Notes: a model not told the origin generated them from the sequence alone. A DNA stretch of 37,887 bases from Nocardiopsis endophytica (GCF_027706725.1 NZ_JAQFWQ010000070.1:1-37887), one strand, 5' to 3'. Shown: positions 6,330 to 13,291, counted from the stretch's first letter. Translations and numbers: made by a program.

Positions 6330-7729
6330 CCCTCGGAGTCCCCGCTCACCAGGTCGTTCAGGGCGTCCTCGATCCCCCGGTGGAACGTGGGGTAGGCGTA
6401 GATCATCGACCGGAGCACCTCGACCGGGGTGCGGGCGTGCACCGCGACCGACAGCGCGCCCAGCACCTCTCCCCCGTTGGGCCCGGCGGAGGTGGCGCCG
6501 ACCAGCACGCCCTCGTCGCGGTCCTCGACCAGCTTGATGAACCCGTCGTTGCCCGCCCTGTGGATCCACCCGCGGGCGGTGGAGGGGATCCGCGCCGTTC
6601 CGGTGCGCACACCGATCCCCTGCTCGCGGGCGCGCTCCTCGGTCAGGCCCACCGCCCCCACCTCCGGGTCGGTGAAGGTGACCCGGGGCAGCGCCCGGTA
6701 GTCGGCGACGGGGCCGCCCCCGCCGGTGAGGATGTCCTGGGCGGCAATGCGCGCCTGGTAGACCGACACGTGGGTGAACTCGCCCCTGCCGACGATGTCG
6801 CCCAGGGCCCACACCCCCGGTGCCACCCGCATCCGCTCGTCCACGGGGACCGCCCGGCCGGAGGTGTCCAGGCCGATCGAGGCCAGCCCCAGCCCCTCCA
6901 GGTCCGGCCGGCGGCCCGTGGCCACGAGCAGCCGCTCGGCCTCGACCCGGCCGCCGCCGGTCTCCACCGCGAACCCGTCGGGTCCGTGCGCCACCCCGGT
7001 GATGCGCACGCCGGTGCGCACGTCCAGCCCTTCGCGCCCCAGCACGTCGGCGACCAGCTCCCCCGACTCGGGCTCCTCGGACCCCAGCAGCCGGTCGAGC
7101 GCCTCCAGCACGGTCACGCGGGTGCCGAAGCGGGCGAAGGCCTGCGCGAACTCCAGGCCGATCGGCCCGCCCCCGATCACGGCCAGCGATCCGGGCGCCT
7201 TCTCCGCACGCACCGCGTCCCGGTTGGTCCAGTACGGGACCCGGTCGAGGCCGGGGATCGGCGGTGCGAAGGGCACGGTCCCGGCGGCCACCACGACCCC
7301 GGTCCGGGCCCGGATCAGCCGCTCGCCGCCGCCGTCCTCGCGCACCCGCACCGTGTCGGCGCCCTGCAGCCGCCCCGTGCCGCGCACGAACCGCCCGCCC
7401 TGGCCCACGAAGCGGTCCACGGCGATGGTGTCGTCCCAGTCGGTGGTGGCCTCCTCCCGGATGCGGCGGGCCACGGGCGCGAAGTCGGGGAAGGCCTCGG
7501 CTCCCCCGGCCAGCTCGGGCACCCTGCGGGTCTCGGCCAGTGCGTCGGCGGCGCGCACCATCATCTTGGTGGGGATGCAGCCCCAGTAGGGGCACTCACC
7601 GCCCACAAGGGCGGCCTCCACGCCCACCACGTCCAGCCCGGCCTCGGCCAGGCTCCCGGCCAGGGCCTCGCCCCCGGGCCCCATGCCGACCACGACCACG
7701 TCCGCGGTGTCCACTTCGGTGTCGGCCAT
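6326..7729 (-). CDS. MerA/lipoamide-dehydrogenase-like FAD disulfide oxidoreductase
   Basis: This 467-residue class I pyridine-nucleotide disulfide oxidoreductase has the FAD-binding VVVVGMGPGGEAL (11-23), the redox disulfide GGECPYWGCIPTK with Cys46 and Cys51, the NAD(P)H fold LAVIGGGPIGLEFAQAFARFG, the second FAD motif VWALGDIVGRGEFTHV, and a C-terminal dimer domain ending in YPTFHRGIEDAL, where lipoamide dehydrogenases have HPT-x2-E. The N-terminal HMA domain and C-terminal vicinal Cys pair of true mercuric reductase are absent, so it reduces a disulfide, quinone or metal rather than certainly Hg(II). It lies six bases behind the CPDC redoxin, its likely electron partner. The operon has a Crp-type site upstream (8109-8124). 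Confidence 0.9.
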   Translation of the reverse strand: MADTEVDTADVVVVGMGPGGEALAGSLAEAGLDVVGVEAALVGGECPYWGCIPTKMMVRAADALAETRRVPELAGGAEAFPDFAPVARRIREEATTDWDDTIAVDRFVGQGGRFVRGTGRLQGADTVRVREDGGGERLIRARTGVVVAAGTVPFAPPIPGLDRVPYWTNRDAVRAEKAPGSLAVIGGGPIGLEFAQAFARFGTRVTVLEALDRLLGSEEPESGELVADVLGREGLDVRTGVRITGVAHGPDGFAVETGGGRVEAERLLVATGRRPDLEGLGLASIGLDTSGRAVPVDERMRVAPGVWALGDIVGRGEFTHVSVYQARIAAQDILTGGGGPVADYRALPRVTFTDPEVGAVGLTEERAREQGIGVRTGTARIPSTARGWIHRAGNDGFIKLVEDRDEGVLVGATSAGPNGGEVLGALSVAVHARTPVEVLRSMIYAYPTFHRGIEDALNDLVSGDSEG

Positions 7730-7735
7730 GCCGTG

Positions 7736-8023
7736 TCACCTTCCCATCCCCGTCGTATCGGGACGCCGCTCCCCGGCGGCGTCGAGTTCGGCGAGCAGGG
7801 CGAGCAGCCCGGCCTCTCCCCGGGCCAGGACCCGCCCGCCCATCACGAAGCAGGGCGCCGCGACGACGCCCTCGGGCACGTCCGCGCCCGGGCGGGCCAT
7901 GTCGACCACCTCCACCCGGATGTGCGGCCGCATCCAGCGCAGCCGGCGCACCAGCGCGAGCGCGTGGCGGCAGTCGGGGCACCCGTCGGTGACGAACACC
8001 CGCAGCACTCGGGAACCGGACAT
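7736..8023 (-). CDS. Small thioredoxin/glutaredoxin-fold protein with CPDC motif
   Basis: A 95-residue protein that begins with a beta strand and the redox motif VFVTDGCPDCRHALALV (Cys15 and Cys18), has the conserved region GVVAAPCFVMGGRVL, where the residue before Pro is Ala-Ala (cis-Pro position), and ends in a helix. A third Cys follows the cis-Pro. It is the size of a minimal glutaredoxin or thioredoxin and has no signal peptide, so it is cytoplasmic. A GAGGAGG-type ribosome site precedes the ATG. The MerA-like reductase starts six bases behind it, so the pair could form a reductase-redoxin relay. Confidence 0.85.
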   Translation of the reverse strand: MSGSRVLRVFVTDGCPDCRHALALVRRLRWMRPHIRVEVVDMARPGADVPEGVVAAPCFVMGGRVLARGEAGLLALLAELDAAGERRPDTTGMGR

Positions 8024-8070
8024 GGCTCCTCCTCACGGCCCCGCCGGGATCCCCCTGCCCCGGCCTGTGC

Positions 8071-8451
8071 TCACCGCAACACCGGCGCCCGCCGTCGGCC
8101 TCCCCGCCTGTCGGGTCGCTGACAGTCCCCTTCCCCCGAACGCAGGCGCCGCAAGCCCTCGGGGTCCAGGACGGCGATGCGGCCGCGGCCCGGGCGCACC
8201 AGGCCGCGGTCGGCCATCTCGCCGAGCGCGCGCGTGGTGTCCTCGCGGGTGATGCCGGTCAGGCGGGCGAGCTGCTCATGGGTGAGGCGGATGCGCTCCA
8301 GGGCGGGGCCGCTCCCCATCAGGCCCAGAAGGGTGGCGGCGACCCGCTGGGCGGAGGAGGCGAAGGAGGCGTCGGCCAGCCGCTGCTCGCACTCGGCCAG
8401 GCGGTCACCGAGCTGGGCGATGATGGGGATGCTCACCATGATCGCGTCCAT
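8071..8451 (-). pseudogene. 5'-truncated Crp/Fnr regulator (helix-turn-helix half only)
   Basis: The frame encodes the second half of a Crp/Fnr protein: the dimer helix IIAQLGDRLAECEQRL, then SSAQRVAATLLGLMG, and the DNA-binding helices RLTHEQLARLTGITREDTTRALGEMADRGLVRPGRGRIAVLD. The TREDTTR recognition helix keeps Arg-Glu at the positions used by Crp. The cyclic-nucleotide-type sensor domain (about 110 residues) is missing, and none of the minus frames to the right encode it. No ribosome site precedes the first ATG. It ends head-to-head against another 5'-truncated gene at about 8450, as expected if one deletion removed a divergent promoter and both gene starts. Confidence 0.75.
8109..8124. 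promoter_or_regulatory. Crp/Fnr-type operator (site A)
   Basis: TGTCGGGTCGCTGACA reads as TGTCG-N6-TGACA, the 5-6-5 layout of Crp/Fnr operators. It lies 85 bases upstream of the redoxin ATG on the minus strand. It is embedded in a 24-base sequence (8107-8130) that recurs with two mismatches at 8626-8649 (site B). The intact Crp protein encoded at 9623-10333 is the likely binder. Confidence 0.6.
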
Positions 8452-8641
8452 GATGGGCAGCGACAGCGCCGGGGCCGGCTACGGCGTGGTGTGGTGGGTC
8501 ATCGGTCCGCTGGCCGCGATGCCGATGATGATGGGAATGCCGATGTTCTCCATCGACCGGACCGCGATGATGAGCCTGGTGGGGCACCTCGTCTACGGGC
8601 TGGTGACCGCGGTCGCGCTGTTCTTCCTGTCGCGTCGCTGA
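8438..8641 (+). pseudogene. C-terminal remnant of a small membrane protein
   Basis: The frame encodes about 60 residues that look like the end of an integral membrane protein: GYGVVWWVIGPLAAMPMMMGMPMF, then MSLVGHLVYGLVTAVALFFLSRR and stop. There is no ribosome site and no upstream part in any plus frame; just left of about 8450 the DNA belongs to the Crp remnant on the other strand. The similarity to bacterial four-helix proteins with a GHLxYG segment is from memory, so only 'truncated membrane protein' is firm. The last codons overlap operator site B. Confidence 0.65.
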
Positions 8642-8643
8642 CA
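8628..8643. promoter_or_regulatory. Crp/Fnr-type operator (site B)
   Basis: TGTCGCGTCGCTGACA (TGTCG-N6-TGACA) lies 117 bases upstream of the DUF427 start on the plus strand. The 24 bases at 8626-8649 match those at 8107-8130 (site A) at 22 positions. It overlaps the stop codon of the membrane-protein remnant. Confidence 0.6.
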
Positions 8644-8760
8644 CTCCCCCGGCCGCCGGACCGCGCCCGCGGTCGACTGGGGGCACGGCGCCCGACCCGG
8701 GCACCTGGGGCCGGGCGCGCCGCCCGCCCGTACAGGAACGACGAGAAGGCAGGAACCGCC

Positions 8761-9072
8761 ATGATCCGCGCCGTGTGGAACGGCACCGTGCTCGCCGAGG
8801 CCGAGCGCACCGTCGTGGTCGAGGGCAACCACTACTTCCCGCCCGATTCGGTGGCCCGCGAGCACTTCTCCGAGTCCCGCCTGCGCACGGTGTGCCCATG
8901 GAAGGGGATCGCCCGCTACTACGACGTCACCATCGACGGCCAGACCTACCCCGACGCGGCCTGGTACTACCCGCGGCCGTTCGTCTTCGCCCGAAGGATC
9001 AAGGGGCACGTGGCGTTCTGGCCGGGCGTGGCGATCGAAGCCACCGAGGGGACCGCCGGGGGCCGCCGGTGA
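8761..9072 (+). CDS. DUF427 domain protein
   Basis: This 103-residue protein matches the DUF427 pattern: AVWNGTVLAEAERTVVVEGNHYFPP at the N-terminus, the SRLRTVCPWKGIARYYDV core with the conserved Cys-Pro-Trp-Lys-Gly, and DAAWYYPRP near the end. It is a small soluble beta-rich protein of unknown function. The ATG follows AAGGCAGGA. Its stop overlaps the GTG of the membrane protein behind it (GTGA), so both form a unit that starts downstream of Crp-type site B. Confidence 0.88.
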   Translation: MIRAVWNGTVLAEAERTVVVEGNHYFPPDSVAREHFSESRLRTVCPWKGIARYYDVTIDGQTYPDAAWYYPRPFVFARRIKGHVAFWPGVAIEATEGTAGGRR

Positions 9073-9479
9073 GCCTGCAGCGCCCCGGAAGGGACTTCAT
9101 CGGCCCGGGTGGGCCCAAGGGCGGGGGCGGCGCATCCGGCCGCCCCCGCCTCCCCATGTGGCGGATCGGCCTGACGGGCGGGCTGGCGGGCATGCTGTGC
9201 TGCGTCGGCCCCACGGTGCTGGCGCTGCTGGGCGTGGTCGGCGCCGGGACCGCGTTCGCGTGGGCGACGGCGCTCTACGACGGGTACGCCTGGTGGTTCC
9301 GGCTGGGCGGCCTGGCCGTGATGGCCCTGCTGGTGTGGTGGTCGCTGCGCAGGAGGGGCGCCTGTACCCGGGAGGGGGTGCGCTCGGTGCGCGGGCGCCT
9401 GCTGGGGACCCTCGCCGTGGCGGCGGGCACCTATGCGGTGCTGTACGCGGTGACGACCTGGCTGGGCACCTTCGCCTGA
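9069..9479 (+). CDS. Membrane protein with MerT-like CCVGP motif
   Basis: A 136-residue protein with three or four membrane helices: GLTGGLAGMLCCVGPTVLALLGVVGAG (Cys44 and Cys45), WFRLGGLAVMALLVWWSL, and LLGTLAVAAGTYAVLYAVTTW. The vicinal Cys pair in the first helix followed by Val-Gly-Pro resembles MerT and related metal importers. A further Cys (GACTRE) sits in the loop before the last helix. I chose the GTG at 9069 because it overlaps the DUF427 stop; the first 29 residues are Gly-rich, and an ATG at residue 30 is an alternative. With a MerA-like reductase in the same regulon a metal or thiol-related transport role is plausible but unproven. Confidence 0.7.
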   Translation: MSLQRPGRDFIGPGGPKGGGGASGRPRLPMWRIGLTGGLAGMLCCVGPTVLALLGVVGAGTAFAWATALYDGYAWWFRLGGLAVMALLVWWSLRRRGACTREGVRSVRGRLLGTLAVAAGTYAVLYAVTTWLGTFA

Positions 9480-9511
9480 CCACCCTCCGACCCACCGGGC
9501 CCGCTCCCCCT

Positions 9512-9550
9512 GTCCCCGCACAGTGTCCCCGCGCAGTGTCCCCGCGATGC
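9512..9550. repeat. Three tandem 13-bp repeats upstream of crp-type gene
   Basis: GTCCCCGCACAGT (9512-9524), GTCCCCGCGCAGT (9525-9537) and GTCCCCGCGATGC (9538-9550) follow each other without gap, each preceded by T so that TGTCC recurs every 13 bases. They lie 73-111 bases before the crp start. TGTC is also the half-site of the operators found in this region, so this may be an autoregulatory element. Confidence 0.6.
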
Positions 9551-9622
9551 GCTCCCCACGCCGCCGCCGTCCCCGGTAGTTTTCGAGGTGCGGAAGCGTG
9601 CGGCGCAGGCGGGAGCGGTGCG

Positions 9623-10333
9623 ATGACGGGCATGGAGCGGGCCCTGAGCCTGCTGGGCGGGCAGGCCGACCCGCGCCTTCAGCAGGCGGCCTGGGTGGCC
9701 CGATGCGTGGGCCGCGGTGCCGCGGCCCCGCTGACATCGCAGGACGTGGCGGCGCTGGCGGCGACCCTGCAACGGCACAGCGTGCCGCGCGGCGGCGCCG
9801 CCTACGGCCCACGCGACGACCGTTCCGGGGTGTGGATCGTGCGCGCGGGCCGGCTGGAGCTGACGGCGGGCTCGGGGACGGGCCGGGTGGTCGTGCAGAT
9901 CCTGCGCGGCGGAGACGTGGACGGCGACATCCAGCTCCTGCTGGACATGCCCTTCCCCTACACCGCCCGCGCGCTGGAGGACGCCGAGCTGCTGCACCTG
10001 CGCCCGGAGGACTTCGAGAAGCTGCTGGCCACCCACCCGGCGATCGCCCGACGGTGGCTGTCGAGCGTCGCCGAGCGGCTGAACACCAGCCACATGCGCA
10101 TCCTGGGCCTGTTGGGCAAGTCGCTGGTCTGGCAGACGTCGCGGCTGCTGCTGGACGAGGCCGACGAGGGCGCGGTGCACCTGCCCCAGCGCACCATCGC
10201 CGCCATGCTGGGCGTGCGCCGCCCCTCCTTGAACAAGGTCCTGAAGGACCTGGAGAAGGAGGGGCTGATCGCGCTGCGCTACTCGGCGATCGACATCCTC
10301 GACGAGAAGGGGCTCGCCAAGCGCGGGGCCTGA
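9623..10333 (+). CDS. Crp/Fnr family transcriptional regulator
   Basis: A complete 236-residue Crp/Fnr regulator. Residues about 35-140 form the cupin-like sensor domain (VWIVRAGRLELTAG, GGDVDGDIQLLLDMPFPYTARALEDAELLHL), followed by the long dimer helix IARRWLSSVAERLNTSHMRILGLLG and the winged helix VHLPQRTIAAMLGVRRPSLNKVLKDLEKEGLIALRYSAIDILDE. The cAMP-contact residues of Crp are not recognisable, and there is no Fnr-type N-terminal Cys cluster, although ARCVGRG carries one Cys; the signal is unknown. The ATG follows GGGAG with 8-base spacing. Four TGT-N10-ACA operators flank the neighbouring operons, making this the probable local regulator. Confidence 0.88.
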   Translation: MTGMERALSLLGGQADPRLQQAAWVARCVGRGAAAPLTSQDVAALAATLQRHSVPRGGAAYGPRDDRSGVWIVRAGRLELTAGSGTGRVVVQILRGGDVDGDIQLLLDMPFPYTARALEDAELLHLRPEDFEKLLATHPAIARRWLSSVAERLNTSHMRILGLLGKSLVWQTSRLLLDEADEGAVHLPQRTIAAMLGVRRPSLNKVLKDLEKEGLIALRYSAIDILDEKGLAKRGA

Positions 10334-10342
10334 GCGGACGGG

Positions 10343-11140
10343 CTAAGCGGGCTTCTCCGCGAAGAACAGTGCGTACCCCACGCGGCCCTCCCCCACCGCG
10401 CGGCGGGCGGCCTCCAGGTAGGGCGCGACGGCCCCGGCGTCCACGCCCGCCTCGGCCAACCGGTCGGGCGCGGTCATGGCCAGCACCCGCAGCCGCGCCT
10501 CGATCCGGTCGATCATCCTCTCCAGCGCCGCGTCGCGCCGTTCGACGAGGCCGACCCGCAGCCCCGCCCCTTCGAGCAGCTCCAGGTACCCCGCCGTGGG
10601 CAGGGCGTCGGCGATGCACGCGATCCACCCGGCGATCCCGGCCAGCTCGCGCGGCAGCCCGCCCTCCACCACCACGTCGGTCACCCCGAGGCGGCCCCCG
10701 GGCCGCAACACGCGCGCGAACTCGGCCGCGGCGGCCCGTTTGCCGGGGAAGGTGCACAGCGCGCACTCGCACACCAGGGCGTCGTAGGCGCCGTCGGGTA
10801 CCGGCAGGTGCTCGGCGTCGCCGTGCAGGAACGCCACCCGGTCCTCCAGCCCCGCCTCACGGGTGAGCGCCCGCGCGCGCTCCAGCGTGGTCCCGCCCAG
10901 GTCGACACCGTCCACGCGGGCACCGCGCTCGGCCGCCAGAAGCCGGGCGGTGGCGCCCGGCCCGCAGGCCGCATCGAGCACGCGGTCCCCGGTGCCCACG
11001 CGCAGCGACCCGGCCATCTCCCGGGTCAGGGCGAGCCCGCCGGGGTGGTAGGCCTCGCCCAGGAGCAGCGCCACCGCGTCGGTGCCATAGGCCGCCGCGC
11101 AGCAGGACTTGACCTCGTCGGCAGGTGAGGCGTCAGGCAT
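10343..11140 (-). CDS. ArsM-like SAM-dependent methyltransferase
   Basis: A 265-residue class I methyltransferase with motif I VLDAACGPGATARLLA (54-69) and LRPGGRLGVTDVV (145-157). It aligns by eye with the central part of arsenite methyltransferases: Cys126 in VCECALCTFPGK falls where ArsM has NCVxN, and Cys175 in WIACIADALP where ArsM has VGCxAGAL, the two arsenic-binding Cys. A Cys13-Cys14 pair near the N-terminus and extra Cys124 and Cys129 are further possible metal ligands. It is shorter than typical ArsM at the C-terminus. It overlaps the radical SAM gene by eight bases, so both act together. Substrate could be As(III), another soft metal or a thiol compound. Confidence 0.8.
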   Translation of the reverse strand: MPDASPADEVKSCCAAAYGTDAVALLLGEAYHPGGLALTREMAGSLRVGTGDRVLDAACGPGATARLLAAERGARVDGVDLGGTTLERARALTREAGLEDRVAFLHGDAEHLPVPDGAYDALVCECALCTFPGKRAAAAEFARVLRPGGRLGVTDVVVEGGLPRELAGIAGWIACIADALPTAGYLELLEGAGLRVGLVERRDAALERMIDRIEARLRVLAMTAPDRLAEAGVDAGAVAPYLEAARRAVGEGRVGYALFFAEKPA

Positions 11141-12761
11141 CGCCGCCGCCCTCCTCCTGCCCGGCGGGACGCGCGATCCGCGACCCGTAGGGCGACTCGA
11201 TGGTGACCGCGGAAAGCTCCCGCGCGTTGGGCACGACCGGGGCGACGTCCACCCCCGACATCTTCGCCCGCACCTCCTCCCTGTAGCCGACCGAGTTGTA
11301 GGCGCAGAAGGGGATGATGCGCCCGTCGGGGGTGATCTCCTCGACGCAGCACTTCATGAGCTGGCGCACGTTGAGGGTGTAGGGGTCCTGGAAGTCCTGC
11401 AGGACGATCATGAACGCCTTGTCGCCCAGGTCCTTGGCGGCCTCGGGCAGGTCGATGCCGCACGCCTCGCACTCGGCGGCGGCCGTGGCGGCGGCCGCCT
11501 GCAGGCTGTCCATGGTGCCGGGGGTGCCCATGAACGCCGACGCGCTCCACAGCCGCTCCAGGGCGGTGCGCAGCGCGGGGTCGGGCAGGACACGGTTGCT
11601 GACGTAGTCCAGGTGCTCCTCGATGTCGACGAGGCGCGGGATGGGGACCACGTCGGTGCTGCCGTCCGGCTTGCGGTCCACCAGCAGGTAGGTGATGGAC
11701 CGGCAGGTGGGGAAGCAGCACGGCACGGGGAAGAAGTCGCCGGGCTTGAACCACTCCGGGCACTGCTCGTTGATCAGCTCCATGACGTCGGAGTTGGTCA
11801 GCCTGGTGAGGGGGTCGAACTCCGCGTGCCGCCCCGAGTGGGTGACCGGCTGGAAGGAGACCGACCGCACCGCCGGGTGGTCGATGCCGTACCGGATGAT
11901 GTCGCCGACCTCGTGCTCGTTGAGGCCGCGCTCGATCGCCGCGACCAGGGTGACGGTCAGCCCGGCCTCGGCGCAGGCGTCCAGCGCGCGGCGCTTGCGC
12001 TCGCGCAGGTCCTTGCCGCGGATGGCCGTGTGGGTGGCCTCGTCGAACCCGTCGAACTGCAGGTAGATGTTCACCGACGTGCCATTGCGCCCGTTGCGCT
12101 CGCCCAGCGCGGCGGCGAACCGGCGGTCGGTGGCCAGCCGGATGCCGTTGGTGTTGATGTTGACGACCTTGATCGGCCGCTCCTGGGCCATGTCGACGAA
12201 GTCCAGGATGTGCTTGTGGATGGTGGGCTCTCCCCCGGAGAACATCACCACCTCGGGCTCGCCCTCGGCCTCGACGAAGGTGTCGAGCATGAGGGCGCAC
12301 TGCTCGCGGGTGATCGAATAACCGCCCTCCCGTCGCCCGCCACCACCCTCAACGGACACCGCTCCGCGGCGCGGTTTCCCCTGTTGGTGCCCGGAATCGG
12401 CGAAACAGATCGGGCAGTCCAGGTTGCACGCGGTGTTGACCTCGATGATGCCCAGGCAGGCGTGCTGCTTGTGCTCCGGGCACAGCCCGCAGTCCTTCGG
12501 GCACCCGTCCTTGACCTCGGTCTGGAAGGCGAGCGGCAGGGTCCCGGGCTTGTTGAACCGGGCCGACTCGGTGTAGGCCCGCGCGTCCCCGTACACCAGG
12601 GCCTCGAAGGTCCCGTGCTCGGCGCAGCGCTTGCGCAGGTACACCTTGTCGTCACGGATGTTGACCTGTGCGTCCACCACGTCCTTGCAGACCGGGCAGA
12701 TGCTCCGTGTGAACTCGACGAACACTTCGTCGCGGTCTCGTCTGTCCGCCACGCGCGGCAC
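11133..12761 (-). CDS. Radical SAM protein, MJ0619/tetraether-synthase (Tes)-like
   Basis: A 542-residue protein with an N-terminal zinc-ribbon-like part (CPVC at 22-25, then CAEHG at 46-50), a CX3CX2C block (GCPKDCGLCPEHK, Cys87, 91, 94) and directly after it the radical SAM cluster motif ACNLDCPICFA (Cys112, 116, 119). The barrel follows with VVMFSGGEPTIHKHI, VVNINTNG, and YLQFDGFDE; the C-terminus has MKCCVEE and IPFCAYN, further Cys. This layout is that of the MJ0619/Tes/Mss family, which joins or methylates unactivated carbons. GTG 12761 was chosen for the GGAGAGGA site; GTG 12752 is possible. A Gly/Arg-rich insert follows the cluster motif. It starts the operon with the ArsM-like gene, behind Crp site C and a leader hairpin. 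Confidence 0.85.
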   Translation of the reverse strand: MPRVADRRDRDEVFVEFTRSICPVCKDVVDAQVNIRDDKVYLRKRCAEHGTFEALVYGDARAYTESARFNKPGTLPLAFQTEVKDGCPKDCGLCPEHKQHACLGIIEVNTACNLDCPICFADSGHQQGKPRRGAVSVEGGGGRREGGYSITREQCALMLDTFVEAEGEPEVVMFSGGEPTIHKHILDFVDMAQERPIKVVNINTNGIRLATDRRFAAALGERNGRNGTSVNIYLQFDGFDEATHTAIRGKDLRERKRRALDACAEAGLTVTLVAAIERGLNEHEVGDIIRYGIDHPAVRSVSFQPVTHSGRHAEFDPLTRLTNSDVMELINEQCPEWFKPGDFFPVPCCFPTCRSITYLLVDRKPDGSTDVVPIPRLVDIEEHLDYVSNRVLPDPALRTALERLWSASAFMGTPGTMDSLQAAAATAAAECEACGIDLPEAAKDLGDKAFMIVLQDFQDPYTLNVRQLMKCCVEEITPDGRIIPFCAYNSVGYREEVRAKMSGVDVAPVVPNARELSAVTIESPYGSRIARPAGQEEGGGDA

Positions 12762-12804
12762 CCGTCCTCTCCGTCGGCGGCCCCGAACACGCGGAGGGAG
12801 CGGT

Positions 12805-12842
12805 GCGGTCCCGCCGCCGGGGCACGGTGGCGGCGGGACCGC
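12805..12842 (-). terminator. 14-bp perfect hairpin in leader of radical SAM gene
   Basis: Arms 12805-12818 and 12829-12842 pair perfectly around a 10-base loop. The hairpin lies 44 bases before the radical SAM start and downstream of Crp-type site C, so it would be in that mRNA leader. It may terminate glutaredoxin transcripts or act as an attenuator. No U-run follows. Confidence 0.65.
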
Positions 12843-12929
12843 CCACTCCCCACAGCCCGTCGGCGGGGCCTGCTCCGGGCGGGCCGCGCATCGAAGCCCA
12901 CCCCACACCGGTGCGCGCGGGCGGCCGAT

Positions 12930-12945
12930 TGTCGCCTGGGCGACA
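12930..12945. promoter_or_regulatory. Crp/Fnr-type operator (site C)
   Basis: TGTCGCCTGGGCGACA is TGTCG-N6-CGACA, perfectly symmetrical in its seven-base arms. It sits between the glutaredoxin stop and the radical SAM start, 168 bases upstream of the latter. It is the most symmetrical of the local sites. Confidence 0.65.
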
Positions 12946-12967
12946 GTATCGGCGTGCGCTGGGCCCC

Positions 12968-13291
12968 TCAGGCGCCCAACACGCGGGCGAAGAAGCCCCG
13001 GACCCCTCCCCTGCGCTCGGCCTCCACGTGGGGGGCGTGCTCGCGGACCGCGCGCACCACCGCGCCCACGGAGGGATTGACCATCTCATCCCTGCCGACC
13101 ACCACCGTGGGCACGGTCTCGTCCCCGCCGGTGATGGCGCGCACGCGCGCCGCCGCTTCGTCGTCGGCCCAGATGTTCACCTCGTCCAGCCGCACGCCCG
13201 CGGCGCGCAGCCCACCGCGCAGCGCGTAGCAGAAGGGGCATCCCGGCCGCCAGTACATGACCGCCTCGGTGCCGCCCTCGTGCTCGGTCAT
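12968..13291 (-). CDS. Glutaredoxin/mycoredoxin-like protein with CPFC motif
   Basis: A 107-residue glutaredoxin-fold protein. It has VMYWRPGCPFCYALRGGL (Cys18 and Cys21), the NIWADDEAAARVRAI helix, the cis-Pro segment DETVPTVVVG and the C-terminal helix, followed by a basic tail. The pattern WRPxCPFC matches actinomycete mycoredoxins, which use mycothiol instead of glutathione; that role is inferred. The ATG follows a GGGAGAG site. It is divergent from the DUF3179 gene, and Crp-type site D lies between them. Confidence 0.87.
   Translation of the reverse strand: MTEHEGGTEAVMYWRPGCPFCYALRGGLRAAGVRLDEVNIWADDEAAARVRAITGGDETVPTVVVGRDEMVNPSVGAVVRAVREHAPHVEAERRGGVRGFFARVLGA

Noticed and set aside
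6326-7729. True mercuric reductase
   Set aside because: It lacks the N-terminal metal-binding domain and the C-terminal vicinal Cys pair, and no merR or merB is present.
10343-12761. Arsinothricin-type (ArsL-ArsM) or arsenosugar (ArsM-ArsS) operon
   Set aside because: The radical SAM protein is of MJ0619/Tes type, without the features I associate with ArsL or with the C-terminal domain of ArsS. Only the ArsM-like partner agrees.
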